Counted from the stretch's first letter, positions 1 through 6,650 are shown. The stretch: 18,979 bases of DNA from Clostridia bacterium (GCA_900768525.1 CAAGDF010000069.1:1-18979); one strand, 5' to 3'. Translations and numbers: made by a program. The notes: a model not told the origin generated them from the letters alone.

Positions 1-1
1 G

Positions 2-124
2 TACTTCAAGCGAGAGTTTGACAAAAAGGGCGTAAATATCGGCGTTTTTGCGGGGTTCGTATTACTCTTGGCTGGCATGTACAATTCTAATAAAACAACG
101 CATCAAAAAATTTTGCGGTCTTGA
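2..124 (+). CDS. C-terminal end of an unidentified membrane protein (partial)
   Basis: An open frame enters from the left edge and ends at TGA 122-124, giving 40 residues. It starts with a charged stretch (YFKREFDKKG), continues with a hydrophobic segment of about 18 residues suited to a last membrane helix, and ends in a short polar basic tail ending KILRS. That layout is typical of the C-terminus of an integral membrane protein, but I do not recognise the family. The gene converges on the SGNH hydrolase. The frame could still be chance because only 40 codons are visible. Confidence 0.45.
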   Translation, partial: YFKREFDKKGVNIGVFAGFVLLLAGMYNSNKTTHQKILRS

Positions 125-146
125 ATTCGCAATATTTTTCAACGAT

Positions 147-178
147 CCTCTTTTTTAAAACAATTTTAATCAAAGAGG
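147..178. other. AT-rich inverted repeat between convergent genes
   Basis: CCTCTTT at 147-153 pairs with AAAGAGG at 172-178, and AAAA/TTTT can pair inside the loop. It lies between the ends of two convergent genes and may act as a weak terminator, but no clean T-run follows directly on either strand. Confidence 0.3.
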
Positions 179-196
179 CATATTGCATGTCTGTTT

Positions 197-1297
197 TTAT
201 TCGTTCAGTAATTTGTTCAATATAGGATACACTCTCTCAGCCATACGCAAAAAACCAAGCGAATCGGGATGACAATCGTCAACAGTTCCGCACTCTCCGT
301 TTTTAAGTTTGCCGAAACAACCGTAACAATCAACGAAATACACGTTTTTATCGTCGTTATTTTTCGCTTTTTCGTAACTTTTAATTATTTCCGTTCGGCG
401 CTGTTTATTAAAGTCGCGCAACTCATATCCCTCAATCGTCGGCATTGTCATCATCACAATCGGCGTTGCAGGATGAGCGGCTCTTATCGTTTTATACAAG
501 GCAAAATGCGTCTTTTTCAAATAGTCGGCGTCGGGTGCATTATGATCGTAATCCAAAACAAACACGGAAGGATCTTGTTTCGCTATGTATTCTGCAATCG
601 CCTTTTCCGCCTTTGCGTTACCTGAAAAACCAAAATTCACAAAATCGGTGTCAAGCATCCTGCTAATCCTGCCGATATAGTCATCACCCGGTTTAGAAGC
701 ACATCCGCCTTGAGTAATTGACGAACCATAAAATAAGACGGGTTTTTTGTGCTTGTATGCAACGGCAGGTTCAAACGTACTGCCTTTTTTTACACCTATA
801 AATATCTCGTTGACGGCACTATACAGCGGTAAATAGATTTCCGTTTGGTAAAGCCCATCTGTCTTGTAAGGATATTTTATCCCGTCAAATATTATCGTTC
901 CCGTGCCGTTTACAGCAGGGTCGGCATTCCGTATCTGCTCGTAAGACGGCATGATGATTCCACTGAACATACCTTCTACAAACACCGAAACACCATATGT
1001 TCCGACTATCGTCATATGCGACATAGGCAGATCAAACGGTTCTTCCAGACGAACGGCAACGTATGGCGAATCGGTAACAAAGCGTATTCTCCCGCCGGCA
1101 GTGTGCTTTGAAAGGAGAGAAACACCTGCACTTACGCTATCTGCAACGCTTTTCGGCAAACGCCGATATATTTTTTCCTCTTTGCAGTATTCAACTCCGT
1201 ATACCATAGACGGAAAATCGGCAACCGACAACCACTCAATATCGTTCGGCGCAAAAAAAGTCGTATCAAAATTTTTATCAATGCTAGAAATTCCCAT
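197..1297 (-). CDS. SGNH/GDSL-type hydrolase (esterase or deacylase family)
   Basis: This is a 366-residue protein with no signal peptide, probably cytoplasmic. The C-terminal half carries the SGNH hydrolase blocks: GSSITQGG at 191-198 (nucleophile Ser193), NFGFSGN at 221-227 (block II Gly226), DHNAP at 251-255 (Asn253 in the block III position) and DDCHP with the Asp340-x-x-His343 pair. The N-terminal half (about 30-175) looks like the beta-rich domain that precedes the Lipase_GDSL_3 type, ending in a GLYQTEIYLPLY stretch. Related enzymes remove acyl groups from carbohydrates or other esters, but the substrate here cannot be read from sequence. AGGTGA lies 7 nt before the ATG. The gene is alone, with its own promoter at 1425-1453 and a leader of about 120 nt carrying an inverted repeat, so it is probably regulated. 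Confidence 0.85.
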   Translation of the reverse strand: MGISSIDKNFDTTFFAPNDIEWLSVADFPSMVYGVEYCKEEKIYRRLPKSVADSVSAGVSLLSKHTAGGRIRFVTDSPYVAVRLEEPFDLPMSHMTIVGTYGVSVFVEGMFSGIIMPSYEQIRNADPAVNGTGTIIFDGIKYPYKTDGLYQTEIYLPLYSAVNEIFIGVKKGSTFEPAVAYKHKKPVLFYGSSITQGGCASKPGDDYIGRISRMLDTDFVNFGFSGNAKAEKAIAEYIAKQDPSVFVLDYDHNAPDADYLKKTHFALYKTIRAAHPATPIVMMTMPTIEGYELRDFNKQRRTEIIKSYEKAKNNDDKNVYFVDCYGCFGKLKNGECGTVDDCHPDSLGFLRMAERVYPILNKLLNE

Positions 1298-1424
1298 AGA
1301 ATATTCACCTATTCAGCCCCGTTTTTTAACAGTACGGTATTACGTACCATCTTATTCTTGAATGAGTTACATTCTCTTTAAAGTATTGTTCGCCTATAAA
1401 ATAAACTCTCATTCAAGCAAAATC
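1298..1424 (-). promoter_or_regulatory. Leader of the SGNH hydrolase gene with inverted repeats
   Basis: The leader between the predicted start point (near 1418) and the ATG holds a perfect 10-bp inverted repeat, CTTGAATGAG at 1357-1366 and CTCATTCAAG at 1408-1417, with centres 51 bp apart. The outer arm lies on the predicted start point. A smaller palindrome, GTACG (1332-1336) and CGTAC (1343-1347), lies nearer the gene. These could be a two-site operator that loops DNA, or an RNA stem with a 41-nt loop. Confidence 0.5.
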
Positions 1425-1453
1425 ATTATAGCATAATGTATAATATTTTACAA
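1425..1453 (-). promoter_or_regulatory. Sigma-A type promoter for the SGNH hydrolase gene
   Basis: Read on the minus strand: -35 TTGTAA (1448-1453), a 17-bp spacer, and -10 TATAAT (1425-1430) preceded by TGC, so it is also an extended -10. The match is strong and the direction fits the only gene downstream. Confidence 0.8.
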
Positions 1454-1535
1454 GTTAAAAGTAAAATCGTTTTCGGATTTTACCCGATAAATCTTTTGCC
1501 GAAAAATTGTTTTATAAAGCGGTGTTTTTAAGCAA

Positions 1536-1579
1536 AACAAAACCGAGGGCTCGCCCGTTTGCAAACCCTCGGTTTTGTT
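1536..1579 (-). terminator. Rho-independent terminator after the 162-aa membrane protein gene
   Basis: A 14-bp perfect stem pairs 1536-1549 with 1566-1579 (GC core CCGAGGG/CCCTCGG) around a 16-nt loop. On the minus strand the GC core is followed by TTTTGTTTTGCTT. It lies about 60 nt past the stop of the membrane protein gene. The AT-rich outer stem makes it usable in both directions. Confidence 0.85.
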
Positions 1580-1637
1580 ATTCGATTTTGCCTTCTTTTT
1601 CAGATAAACGATTGTTTTGCGAAAAATTTTTCAGGCA

Positions 1638-2126
1638 TTATTTTTCGTATCTTATTACATTTAATGCAATTCTTGAGATAACGTTTTCGATTATAATCAG
1701 GAAAATCCAGAAGAAGTAGAACCCGAAAAACACGCCCATAAATTCGGTGGTGAACATAAAGTCTTTTTCGGGAATCAGCATCAATATGAAAAATCCCGCA
1801 GTCCAGAGCGGCAATAAAAATGCGACGATTTTGTGAATTAAAAAGAAAATATTGTAAATCAATTCGAGAATAAAAATAGTATGATAATTCGCGATTTCCG
1901 AGATATCTCTTATAAAATGCATGTGAATTCTCGTTTTTGTGCTTGAAGTCGTGTTTTCGTGAATGTACCCTTTATCGTCTATGACCTCGCCTTCGTAATT
2001 CGTCGTGTACGTTGTTTCCGTGTGCTCGACGTTTTCAAGTGATTCCCAGCCGAAACGCATCGTATTCTTACAAACGCGTTTCCAGCCTAATTTGCCCCAA
2101 GTTACGGTTTTCCTTTGTGTTGACAT
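1638..2126 (-). CDS. Small membrane protein of unknown function, divergent from an XRE regulator
   Basis: The product has 162 residues. The N-terminal 80 are polar and rich in Thr, Glu and Tyr, with no signal peptide. The C-terminal half is very hydrophobic, with likely membrane helices near 83-97, 98-118 and 128-150, and it ends in a short basic tail. I do not recognise the family. GGAG lies 9 nt before the ATG. The gene is read from a perfect consensus promoter (2174-2202) whose spacer and start region are covered by repeats that also flank the adjacent 68-aa XRE regulator. The simplest reading is that the XRE protein represses this gene. The role could be cell-envelope or toxin-like, but nothing in the sequence decides this. 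Confidence 0.8.
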   Translation of the reverse strand: MSTQRKTVTWGKLGWKRVCKNTMRFGWESLENVEHTETTYTTNYEGEVIDDKGYIHENTTSSTKTRIHMHFIRDISEIANYHTIFILELIYNIFFLIHKIVAFLLPLWTAGFFILMLIPEKDFMFTTEFMGVFFGFYFFWIFLIIIENVISRIALNVIRYEK

Positions 2127-2148
2127 ACCCGTTTTCTCCTTTTACCTA

Positions 2149-2193
2149 CTACCATTTTGGTAGTTTTGAGATTATTATACTAACAAAATGGTA
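2149..2193. promoter_or_regulatory. Probable XRE operator: palindrome plus inverted second site
   Basis: CTACCATTTTGGTAG (2149-2163) is a perfect palindrome with 6-bp arms and a 3-bp centre. A second site, CAAAATGGTA (2184-2193), is the exact reverse complement of 2150-2159. The first site lies just downstream of the predicted start of the membrane protein gene, and the second lies between its -35 and -10. Bound repressor would block that promoter and the XRE gene's own control region. Confidence 0.7.
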
Positions 2194-2202
2194 ACATGTC
2201 AA
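2174..2202 (-). promoter_or_regulatory. Perfect consensus sigma-A promoter for the 162-aa membrane protein gene
   Basis: On the minus strand: -35 TTGACA (2197-2202), a 17-bp spacer, and -10 TATAAT (2174-2179), all twelve positions matching consensus. On the plus strand a -10-like TATACT overlaps at 2176-2181 for the XRE gene, but I see no convincing -35 for it. Confidence 0.85.
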
Positions 2203-2220
2203 GCGTAGGGAGGCACTTTA

Positions 2221-2427
2221 ATGAAAATAAAACTCGGCGAAAGGCTGAAAGAATTGAGAGAGGAAAATAATCTCACTCAAAAAGAATTAGCTGAAAAAAT
2301 GAATATAAACAGCGTAACATATTTGCACTACGAAAAATCTCAGCGCGAACCGCCGCTGAGCTTGCTTGCCGATTTCGCCCTTTTTTATAACGTTACGGTG
2401 GACTATCTTTTAGGAATGTACGATTAA
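2221..2427 (+). CDS. XRE-family transcriptional regulator (HTH_3)
   Basis: The 68-residue protein is almost entirely one Cro/C1-type helix-turn-helix domain: LGERLKELREENNLTQKELA (helices 1-2), then the recognition-helix region MNINSVTYLHYEKSQREPP, then LLADFALFYNVTVDYLLG, which closes the fold. There is no sensor or dimerisation domain. GGGAGG lies 8 nt upstream of the ATG. It diverges from the 162-aa membrane protein gene, and the 94-bp gap contains palindromic sites suited to such a repressor. It probably represses the neighbour and itself. Such small XRE proteins are common in both chromosomal and prophage settings. No phage genes are visible here. Confidence 0.9.
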   Translation: MKIKLGERLKELREENNLTQKELAEKMNINSVTYLHYEKSQREPPLSLLADFALFYNVTVDYLLGMYD

Positions 2428-2439
2428 AACTTGCGATCA

Positions 2440-2481
2440 AAAAAACTGCGCTTGCCGTTTATTGACATAACGCAGTTTTTT
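2440..2481 (+). terminator. Rho-independent terminator after the XRE regulator
   Basis: AAAAAACTGCG (2440-2450) pairs with CGCAGTTTTTT (2471-2481) around a 20-nt loop, followed by more T-rich sequence. It begins 13 nt after the XRE stop codon. Confidence 0.85.
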
Positions 2482-2504
2482 CTTATTCTTTTTATAAAAA
2501 GCCT

Positions 2505-2525
2505 GCCTATAAGTTCGTTATCGCC
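2505..2525 (+). repeat. Dispersed repeat copy a
   Basis: This is the most divergent of five copies of a repeat with core CTATAAGTCGATTATC. Here it reads GCCTATAAGTTCGTTATCGC followed by C, with AAAAAGCCT upstream as in the other intergenic copies. The GCC...GGC ends make the unit an imperfect palindrome. It lies 68 bp from copy b in the same orientation. Confidence 0.5.
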
Positions 2526-2572
2526 ACTTTCGCATGCAATAACGCAAATTAAACAAAAAAACCAAAAAGTCA

Positions 2573-2593
2573 GCCTATAGGTCGATTATCGGC
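2573..2593 (+). repeat. Dispersed repeat copy b
   Basis: CCTATAGGTCGATTATCGG within GCC...GGC ends, preceded by AAAAAGTCA. It matches the core at all but one position. It abuts the truncated 3' side of the tnpA remnant. Confidence 0.6.
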
Positions 2594-2612
2594 TATTTTG
2601 TACTATTCGCCG

Positions 2613-2836
2613 TCAAAAACTCTTCGACTGTATCATCACAAGCATATGCATGTGATCTATGCAAGCATTTGCTTCTATTATTTCACACCGTCCATTCTTT
2701 CGCATATCTTTCTTAGTATCTTACCCTTTTCTACCCGATACTTTCCATATACTATTTTTCTTCGATATCTCGGGGCGAACGCTATGTGATATTGACATCT
2801 CCATTTTGCACATGATAAACTTGTTATGTCCTGCAT
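2613..2836 (-). pseudogene. tnpA: IS200/IS605-family transposase TnpA remnant (5' half, frameshifted)
   Basis: Reading from the ATG at 2836, the frame gives MQDITSLSCAKW, then QYHIAFAPRYRRKIVYGK, then an ILRKICERMDG stretch, which is the N-terminal pattern of Y1 (HUH) transposases of the IS200 type. It meets a stop at 2678-2680. Shifting by one base just before that stop restores EIIEANACIDHMHMLV, containing the HMH metal-binding motif of the family. This second frame ends at a TGA at 2613-2615, so the part carrying the catalytic Tyr is missing. About 75 of the usual roughly 130-150 residues are present. It cannot encode a working transposase. Confidence 0.85.
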
Positions 2837-2931
2837 TTGGACTATCTCATATGGTTTTTTGATTTTTTGCGATTGTCAGTCGCTCTTATCTTACCATAGG
2901 AGTGTTTTTTGTCCATAGCTCTAAGCTTTTT

Positions 2932-2954
2932 AACCACTCGCTCAGCGAGTGGTT
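2932..2954. repeat. Left-end hairpin of the IS200/IS605 remnant
   Basis: AACCACTCGCT (2932-2942) and AGCGAGTGGTT (2944-2954) form a perfect 11-bp palindrome around one base. Hairpins of this type, about 100 bp upstream of tnpA, are the DNA structures that IS200/IS605 transposases bind. The sequence TTTT flanking it would also let it work as a weak terminator. Confidence 0.75.
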
Positions 2955-2966
2955 TTCTATCAAAAC

Positions 2967-3008
2967 AAAAGCCCGACTTCGGTTAGTTTACCGCTAGGTC
3001 AGGCTTTT
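2967..3008 (-). terminator. Rho-independent terminator of the rha operon (bidirectional)
   Basis: AAAAGCCCGAC (2967-2977) pairs with GTCAGGCTTTT (2998-3008) with one mismatch, and CGGT/ACCG can pair inside. On the minus strand the stem is followed by TTTTGTTTTG. On the plus strand it is followed by a long T-run. It lies about 80 nt beyond the rhaD stop. Confidence 0.8.
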
Positions 3009-3088
3009 TTTGTTTTTTTTAATTCATCGGCAGCAAAACTGCCTGCGATCAATACCGAAAATCAACCGAAGCCGATAAAAGGCTAAAA

Positions 3089-3898
3089 TCAGTCGATTAT
3101 GCCCTTTCTCGGGGTGAGGTTAAACCGCTCGCAGAGCATTTTAAGCTGCTCGTCGGTGATGAGATTTACGGTGCAATCTTTAGCCATAATGAAGAGCTGA
3201 GCGGTCTTTTCTACGGTTTCGATAAGACCGAAGGTTTCGTCCATATCCTTGCCCGTACCGTAAATGCCGTGGTTCGTCCATACGACAAGACGATGTTCTA
3301 TCATTTTTTCGGCGGTAGCCTCGCCTATTTCGTTCGTGCCGCAAACCATCCACGGGAGAACGCCGACGCCGTCGGGGAATACGACGATCGCTTCGGTGTT
3401 ATACTGCCAGAGCGTGTGCGTGAAGAGGTTTTCGTCCACGGGGAGAACCGAACTCATAACGATGGTATAAGTCGGATGAGTGTGCATAACGATTTTGTGA
3501 TCGGGATCTTGCGCAAGGCGGACGGTGTGCGTCATAAGGTGCGCAGGCAGTTCGGAGGTGAACTTTCCCCCGTCCTTGTAACCCCAGAGCAGTTCGGCGG
3601 TCTTGCCGTCCTTAGCTATTCTGAACAAACCAAGGTTTGTTTCGGGATCGGCGGCAACGTTTTTGAAATATTTGCCCGTGCCCGTAACGAGAAAATACTT
3701 TCCTACGAGTTTATCCGCATTGAAACCCGTGGGGATTTCGCGAATTACCTTGTTTACGTCGAGATATTCGGCAACCTGCTCTTCGGCAAGAAGATAGCTG
3801 ATGTTTCCGCCGTTTCTTTCGTCCCAACCCTGACGATACATGTTTGCCGTTACTTCGCTCATTTCCTTAATAAAAGGTGCAGTCAGAATGTCTTTCAT
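3089..3898 (-). CDS. rhaD: L-rhamnulose-1-phosphate aldolase
   Basis: This enzyme splits L-rhamnulose 1-phosphate into dihydroxyacetone phosphate and L-lactaldehyde, the last step of the phosphorylated rhamnose pathway in the cytoplasm. The 269 residues match the length of RhaD (about 274 in E. coli). The class II aldolase fold is marked by RNGGNISYLL near 29-37, FTSELPAH with Glu116 as the likely catalytic acid/base, the zinc ligands His139 and His141 in VMHTHPTY, and the third His210 in WTNHGIYGTG. The ATG overlaps the rhaA stop in an ATGA junction with little Shine-Dalgarno signal, so translation is probably coupled to rhaA. It is the last gene before the terminator at 2967-3008. Confidence 0.95.
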   Translation of the reverse strand: MKDILTAPFIKEMSEVTANMYRQGWDERNGGNISYLLAEEQVAEYLDVNKVIREIPTGFNADKLVGKYFLVTGTGKYFKNVAADPETNLGLFRIAKDGKTAELLWGYKDGGKFTSELPAHLMTHTVRLAQDPDHKIVMHTHPTYTIVMSSVLPVDENLFTHTLWQYNTEAIVVFPDGVGVLPWMVCGTNEIGEATAEKMIEHRLVVWTNHGIYGTGKDMDETFGLIETVEKTAQLFIMAKDCTVNLITDEQLKMLCERFNLTPRKGIID

Positions 3899-5127
3899 TT
3901 TCTATTGTTTAACTCCTTTTCGTAATCCTTGATATCGGTTAAAAATTCGCTCTTTACGCCGTTGCGTTTAAGATATTCTTCCCAAACGTCGCCGAACGGA
4001 TAGGTTTTCATCTTTTCGTTCAGATACATAAGCTCGGTGAAACGTGCTTCGTCCTGAAGTTTTGTGCTTTCTTCGTTGGGGAGCAGCAATGCCCAAAGCA
4101 GAGCTTTCTGCATGTTGCGCATACCTGTAACCCATGCCATAACCCTGTTGATCGAAGCATCGAAATAGTCAAGACCGATAAGAACTCGCTGATCGGCGTT
4201 GTTCCTTATAATTTCCTTGGCGATCTCTTTGAGTTCGTCCTCGAAAACGACAACATGGTCGCTGTCCCATCTTACGCCGCGGGTAACGTGCAGCGCGACT
4301 TTATCGAAAAACGCAAGCATCGACGGAATCTTGTCGGACACGACTTCGGTCGGATGATAGTGACCGTTATCGAGCAGGCAGCAAAGACCGTTGAGCGCGG
4401 CATAGTTCATATAGAATTCGCTTGAACCGACGGTGTAGCTTTCTACGCCGATACCGAATACTTTGCTTTCGACCGAATCGACGATATATTCTTTGGGGTA
4501 CTTAACCGCATAAATCTCGTCAAGGCTGGCTTTAAGGCGCATACGCGGAGTAAGGCGGTTGCCGGGAACGTCTTTAAGTCCGTCGGGTATCCAAAGATTG
4601 TTAAGGCATGGCGAGCCTTGTTCTTTACCGATTTCGGCGGCAATCTTTCTGCACGCTTTAACATGCTTGATCCAGAATTTGCGGACGTCTTCGTCGGGCG
4701 AAGAAAGCGTTAAGCCATTCTTTACCATAGGATGAGAGAACAAAGTCGGGTTGAAATCGATGCCGACGTTGCGTTTTTTAGCCCATTCGATCCACGGTCT
4801 GAAATCTTCGATCGTAAGCTCGTCCACGTCCTTCTTTTCGGTTAGTATAGCGTAAATCGCGTGTAGATTGATACGCTTTTTACCGGGAATTAGCGAGAAC
4901 GCGAAGTTCATATCGGCGGTCAATTCTTCAAAATTGCGCGCGCGGTACGGATAGTTACCCGTCGTCTGAATACCGCCTGACAATTCGCCGTCGCTTAAAA
5001 AGCCTTTTACGTCGTCACCCTGCCAGCAATGCATGGATACGGGAATAAGCGAAAGCCTTTCGAGTGCTTTTTCTACGTCTACGCCTGCTCCCCGATAGAT
5101 TTTCTTAGCTTCTTCAAATCTGTTCAT
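3895..5127 (-). CDS. rhaA: L-rhamnose isomerase
   Basis: This enzyme interconverts L-rhamnose and L-rhamnulose in the cytoplasm. The 410-residue length fits the family (419 in E. coli). The metal-binding residues line up with those of the E. coli enzyme at a constant offset: Glu200 (DSVES), Asp233 (LLDNGHYHPTE), His260 (ALHVTRG), Asp268 and Asp270 (RWDSDHVV) and Asp300 (GLDYFDASINR). The chosen ATG at 5127 gives MNRFEEAKKIY and is preceded by GAGGTG six bases upstream. A GTG nine bases further up lies inside that ribosome site and is rejected. The start shares a base with the rhaB stop (TAATG), and the end overlaps rhaD, which fits a tightly coupled rhaBAD operon. Confidence 0.97.
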   Translation of the reverse strand: MNRFEEAKKIYRGAGVDVEKALERLSLIPVSMHCWQGDDVKGFLSDGELSGGIQTTGNYPYRARNFEELTADMNFAFSLIPGKKRINLHAIYAILTEKKDVDELTIEDFRPWIEWAKKRNVGIDFNPTLFSHPMVKNGLTLSSPDEDVRKFWIKHVKACRKIAAEIGKEQGSPCLNNLWIPDGLKDVPGNRLTPRMRLKASLDEIYAVKYPKEYIVDSVESKVFGIGVESYTVGSSEFYMNYAALNGLCCLLDNGHYHPTEVVSDKIPSMLAFFDKVALHVTRGVRWDSDHVVVFEDELKEIAKEIIRNNADQRVLIGLDYFDASINRVMAWVTGMRNMQKALLWALLLPNEESTKLQDEARFTELMYLNEKMKTYPFGDVWEEYLKRNGVKSEFLTDIKDYEKELNNRK

Positions 5128-6431
5128 TATTTGCACCTCATCTGAATTTTTATGTTTCCGAGCGCAGTTGCCTCTATCGGCATTGCGACCACTTTTTTGT
5201 TTGTGTATTTTTCGGTAAGCGCGTTGAGATAATTATTCTTCGCACCGCCGCCTATTACGTAAATCGCGTCCACCGTCATACCCAGGTTAGCCTCGATATT
5301 TTTTACCGCCTCGCCATAACTGAAGGCAAGGCTGTGGAAAATGGAGTTGAACAAGTCGCCCGCTTTTTTCGGTTCCGCCTTGCCGCTGTTTTTAAGCAGT
5401 TCGGTTATCGCCTTACTCATGTTTTCGGGCGCGACGAGCGATTGATCGTTTACGTCGAATATTTCGGTATAGTTCGATTTTGCGACTTTTGCGAAAATTT
5501 CGTCAAACGAAAGCCCCTGCTCTTTTTTGGCGTTGTTTACAAGCCACATACCCATTATGTTCTTTAAATAGCGATAATATCCGTTGCCGCCCTCGTTGCT
5601 GAAATTGGACTGCATGGACTTTGCCGACGAATCGGCTTCCGGAATTTTTACGCCGATGAGCGACCATGTTCCGCTTGACAAGACCACCGAACCGAGCGGA
5701 CAATCCACCGCTTCGTACGCGCTTGCGGTATCGTGCGAGGCGCATGCCACCACTTTGATATTTCCGCCTAATTCATTTGCGATTTCGGGTTTGAATTCTC
5801 CGACAACCGTGCCCGGATCGGATAATTTTTTAAACAATTTCGACGGCAAACCGAGTTTTTCGATAAGTTCGGGATCGAATTCGCGCGTTTTAAGATTGAG
5901 TAGCGCGCCCGTGGACGCGTCCGTATATTCCTTTACCTTTACGCCCGTAAGCAGATATTCGAGATATTCGGGGATCATAAGAAAATCGGTGGCGTTTTCG
6001 AGCCTGCCGTTCATCTTATCGTCGTACAGCTGATAGACCGTATTGAACGCCTGATACTGTATGCCCGTTCTTGCATACAATTCCTCAAAAGGCACGATTT
6101 TGTGCACCTCTTCGGACGATTTTATCGTGCGGTCGTCGCGATATGCGTAACACGGTTTAATGGGCGTATCGCCGTTTAAAAGCATATAGTCCACACCCCA
6201 GGTGTCGATTGACATGCTTTCGATGGTCTTATACTTCTTTAAAGCGCATTTTATGCCGTTTTTAACGTGCGAAAATATTTCATCGGTATCCCATACGAGA
6301 TGCCCGCCCTGTTCTTTCATTCCGTTGGGAAAACGATAAACCTCGTCAAGGACTATTTCGCCGTCTTTTTCGTAACCTACGATATGCCGACCGCTCGACG
6401 CGCCGAGATCTACGGCAAGGTAATATTTCAT
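5127..6431 (-). CDS. rhaB: Rhamnulokinase, C-terminally short
   Basis: This enzyme phosphorylates L-rhamnulose with ATP to L-rhamnulose 1-phosphate. It is a FGGY-type sugar kinase: DLGASSGR at 8-15 (first phosphate loop), IDTWGVDY at 75-82, CYAYRDDRT near 94-102, CASHDTASA with Asp234 as the likely catalytic base, SSGTWSLIG at 252-260, and the adenosine-site IGGGAKN at 403-409. The protein stops at 434 residues, right after ATALGNIKIQMR, while family members usually run to about 465-490 with a final helical segment, so about 30-50 residues seem to be missing. It is the first gene of the operon, with GGGGG 7-8 nt before the ATG and a strong promoter 29 bp upstream. Confidence 0.93.
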   Translation of the reverse strand: MKYYLAVDLGASSGRHIVGYEKDGEIVLDEVYRFPNGMKEQGGHLVWDTDEIFSHVKNGIKCALKKYKTIESMSIDTWGVDYMLLNGDTPIKPCYAYRDDRTIKSSEEVHKIVPFEELYARTGIQYQAFNTVYQLYDDKMNGRLENATDFLMIPEYLEYLLTGVKVKEYTDASTGALLNLKTREFDPELIEKLGLPSKLFKKLSDPGTVVGEFKPEIANELGGNIKVVACASHDTASAYEAVDCPLGSVVLSSGTWSLIGVKIPEADSSAKSMQSNFSNEGGNGYYRYLKNIMGMWLVNNAKKEQGLSFDEIFAKVAKSNYTEIFDVNDQSLVAPENMSKAITELLKNSGKAEPKKAGDLFNSIFHSLAFSYGEAVKNIEANLGMTVDAIYVIGGGAKNNYLNALTEKYTNKKVVAMPIEATALGNIKIQMRCK

Positions 6432-6459
6432 GGAGCTACCCCCTGTTTTTCATAATTAA

Positions 6460-6488
6460 ATTATATCACCCGACGTTTTGTTTTTCAA
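6460..6488 (-). promoter_or_regulatory. Promoter of the rhaBAD operon
   Basis: On the minus strand: -35 TTGAAA (6483-6488), a 17-bp spacer, and -10 TATAAT (6460-6465) preceded by TGA (extended -10). It ends 29 bp before the rhaB ATG. Confidence 0.8.
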
Positions 6489-6498
6489 TGCAAAAACA

Positions 6499-6528
6499 TG
6501 ACATTTATGCTCTCGGAATTTGACATTT
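6499..6528. promoter_or_regulatory. Candidate AraC-type operator between rhaB and its regulator
   Basis: TGACATTT occurs twice in the same direction, at 6499-6506 and 6521-6528, 22 bp start to start, about two helical turns. The nearer copy is 10 bp upstream of the rhaB -35, the position used by class II activators. The farther copy overlaps the -35 of the regulator's own promoter, which would suit autoregulation. AraC-family proteins typically bind direct repeats with this spacing. Confidence 0.6.
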
Positions 6529-6548
6529 GTTTTTGAAACGTGTAGAAT
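6520..6548 (+). promoter_or_regulatory. Promoter of the AraC-family regulator gene
   Basis: -35 TTGACA (6520-6525), a 17-bp spacer, and -10 TAGAAT (6543-6548). The predicted start near 6555 gives a leader of about 95 nt to the ATG at 6651. Confidence 0.75.
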
Positions 6549-6650
6549 ATGAATATAGCGTTGTAAAGCGAACGGAACTGTGATTTGAACAAGTGCAACT
6601 TTTATTTGAACGAATGCGATTTCGAAAACACAAAAAAGTACGGTAAAAAT

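Larger units (their letters stand above)
2613..2956 (-). mobile_element. Truncated IS200/IS605-type element
   Basis: The unit comprises the broken tnpA and about 120 bp upstream, ending in a left-end hairpin. The right half of the element, including the right-end hairpin, is not visible. The left boundary is placed at the hairpin and the other boundary is only where recognisable coding stops, so the limits are approximate. Confidence 0.7.
2428..3088. other. Gene-free stretch with IS remnant, repeats and terminators
   Basis: No intact gene is present. In order it holds the XRE terminator (2440-2481), two dispersed repeat copies (2505-2525 and 2573-2593), a frameshifted 5' half of an IS200/IS605 tnpA on the minus strand (2613-2836), the left-end hairpin of that element (2932-2954) and the rha operon terminator (2967-3008). 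I see nothing in 3009-3088. Confidence 0.8.

Noticed and set aside
2598..2862. Overlapping plus-strand frames rich in Tyr, Phe and His
   Set aside because: These are the reverse complement of the tnpA remnant, which reads as a transposase on the minus strand.
3081..3100. Possible sixth repeat copy at the end of rhaD (AGTCGATTAT)
   Set aside because: Only about 10 bases of the core match and the flanks do not, so it is not counted.
3269..3925. 218-codon open frame on the plus strand opposite rhaD
   Set aside because: It is an antisense shadow of a clearly conserved aldolase gene, has no family resemblance, and arises from codon bias on the other strand.
6585..6650. TTG start 22 codons upstream of the AraC regulator ATG
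   Set aside because: The extension has no family match and the codon is a weak start; the ATG at 6651 gives a natural N-terminus.
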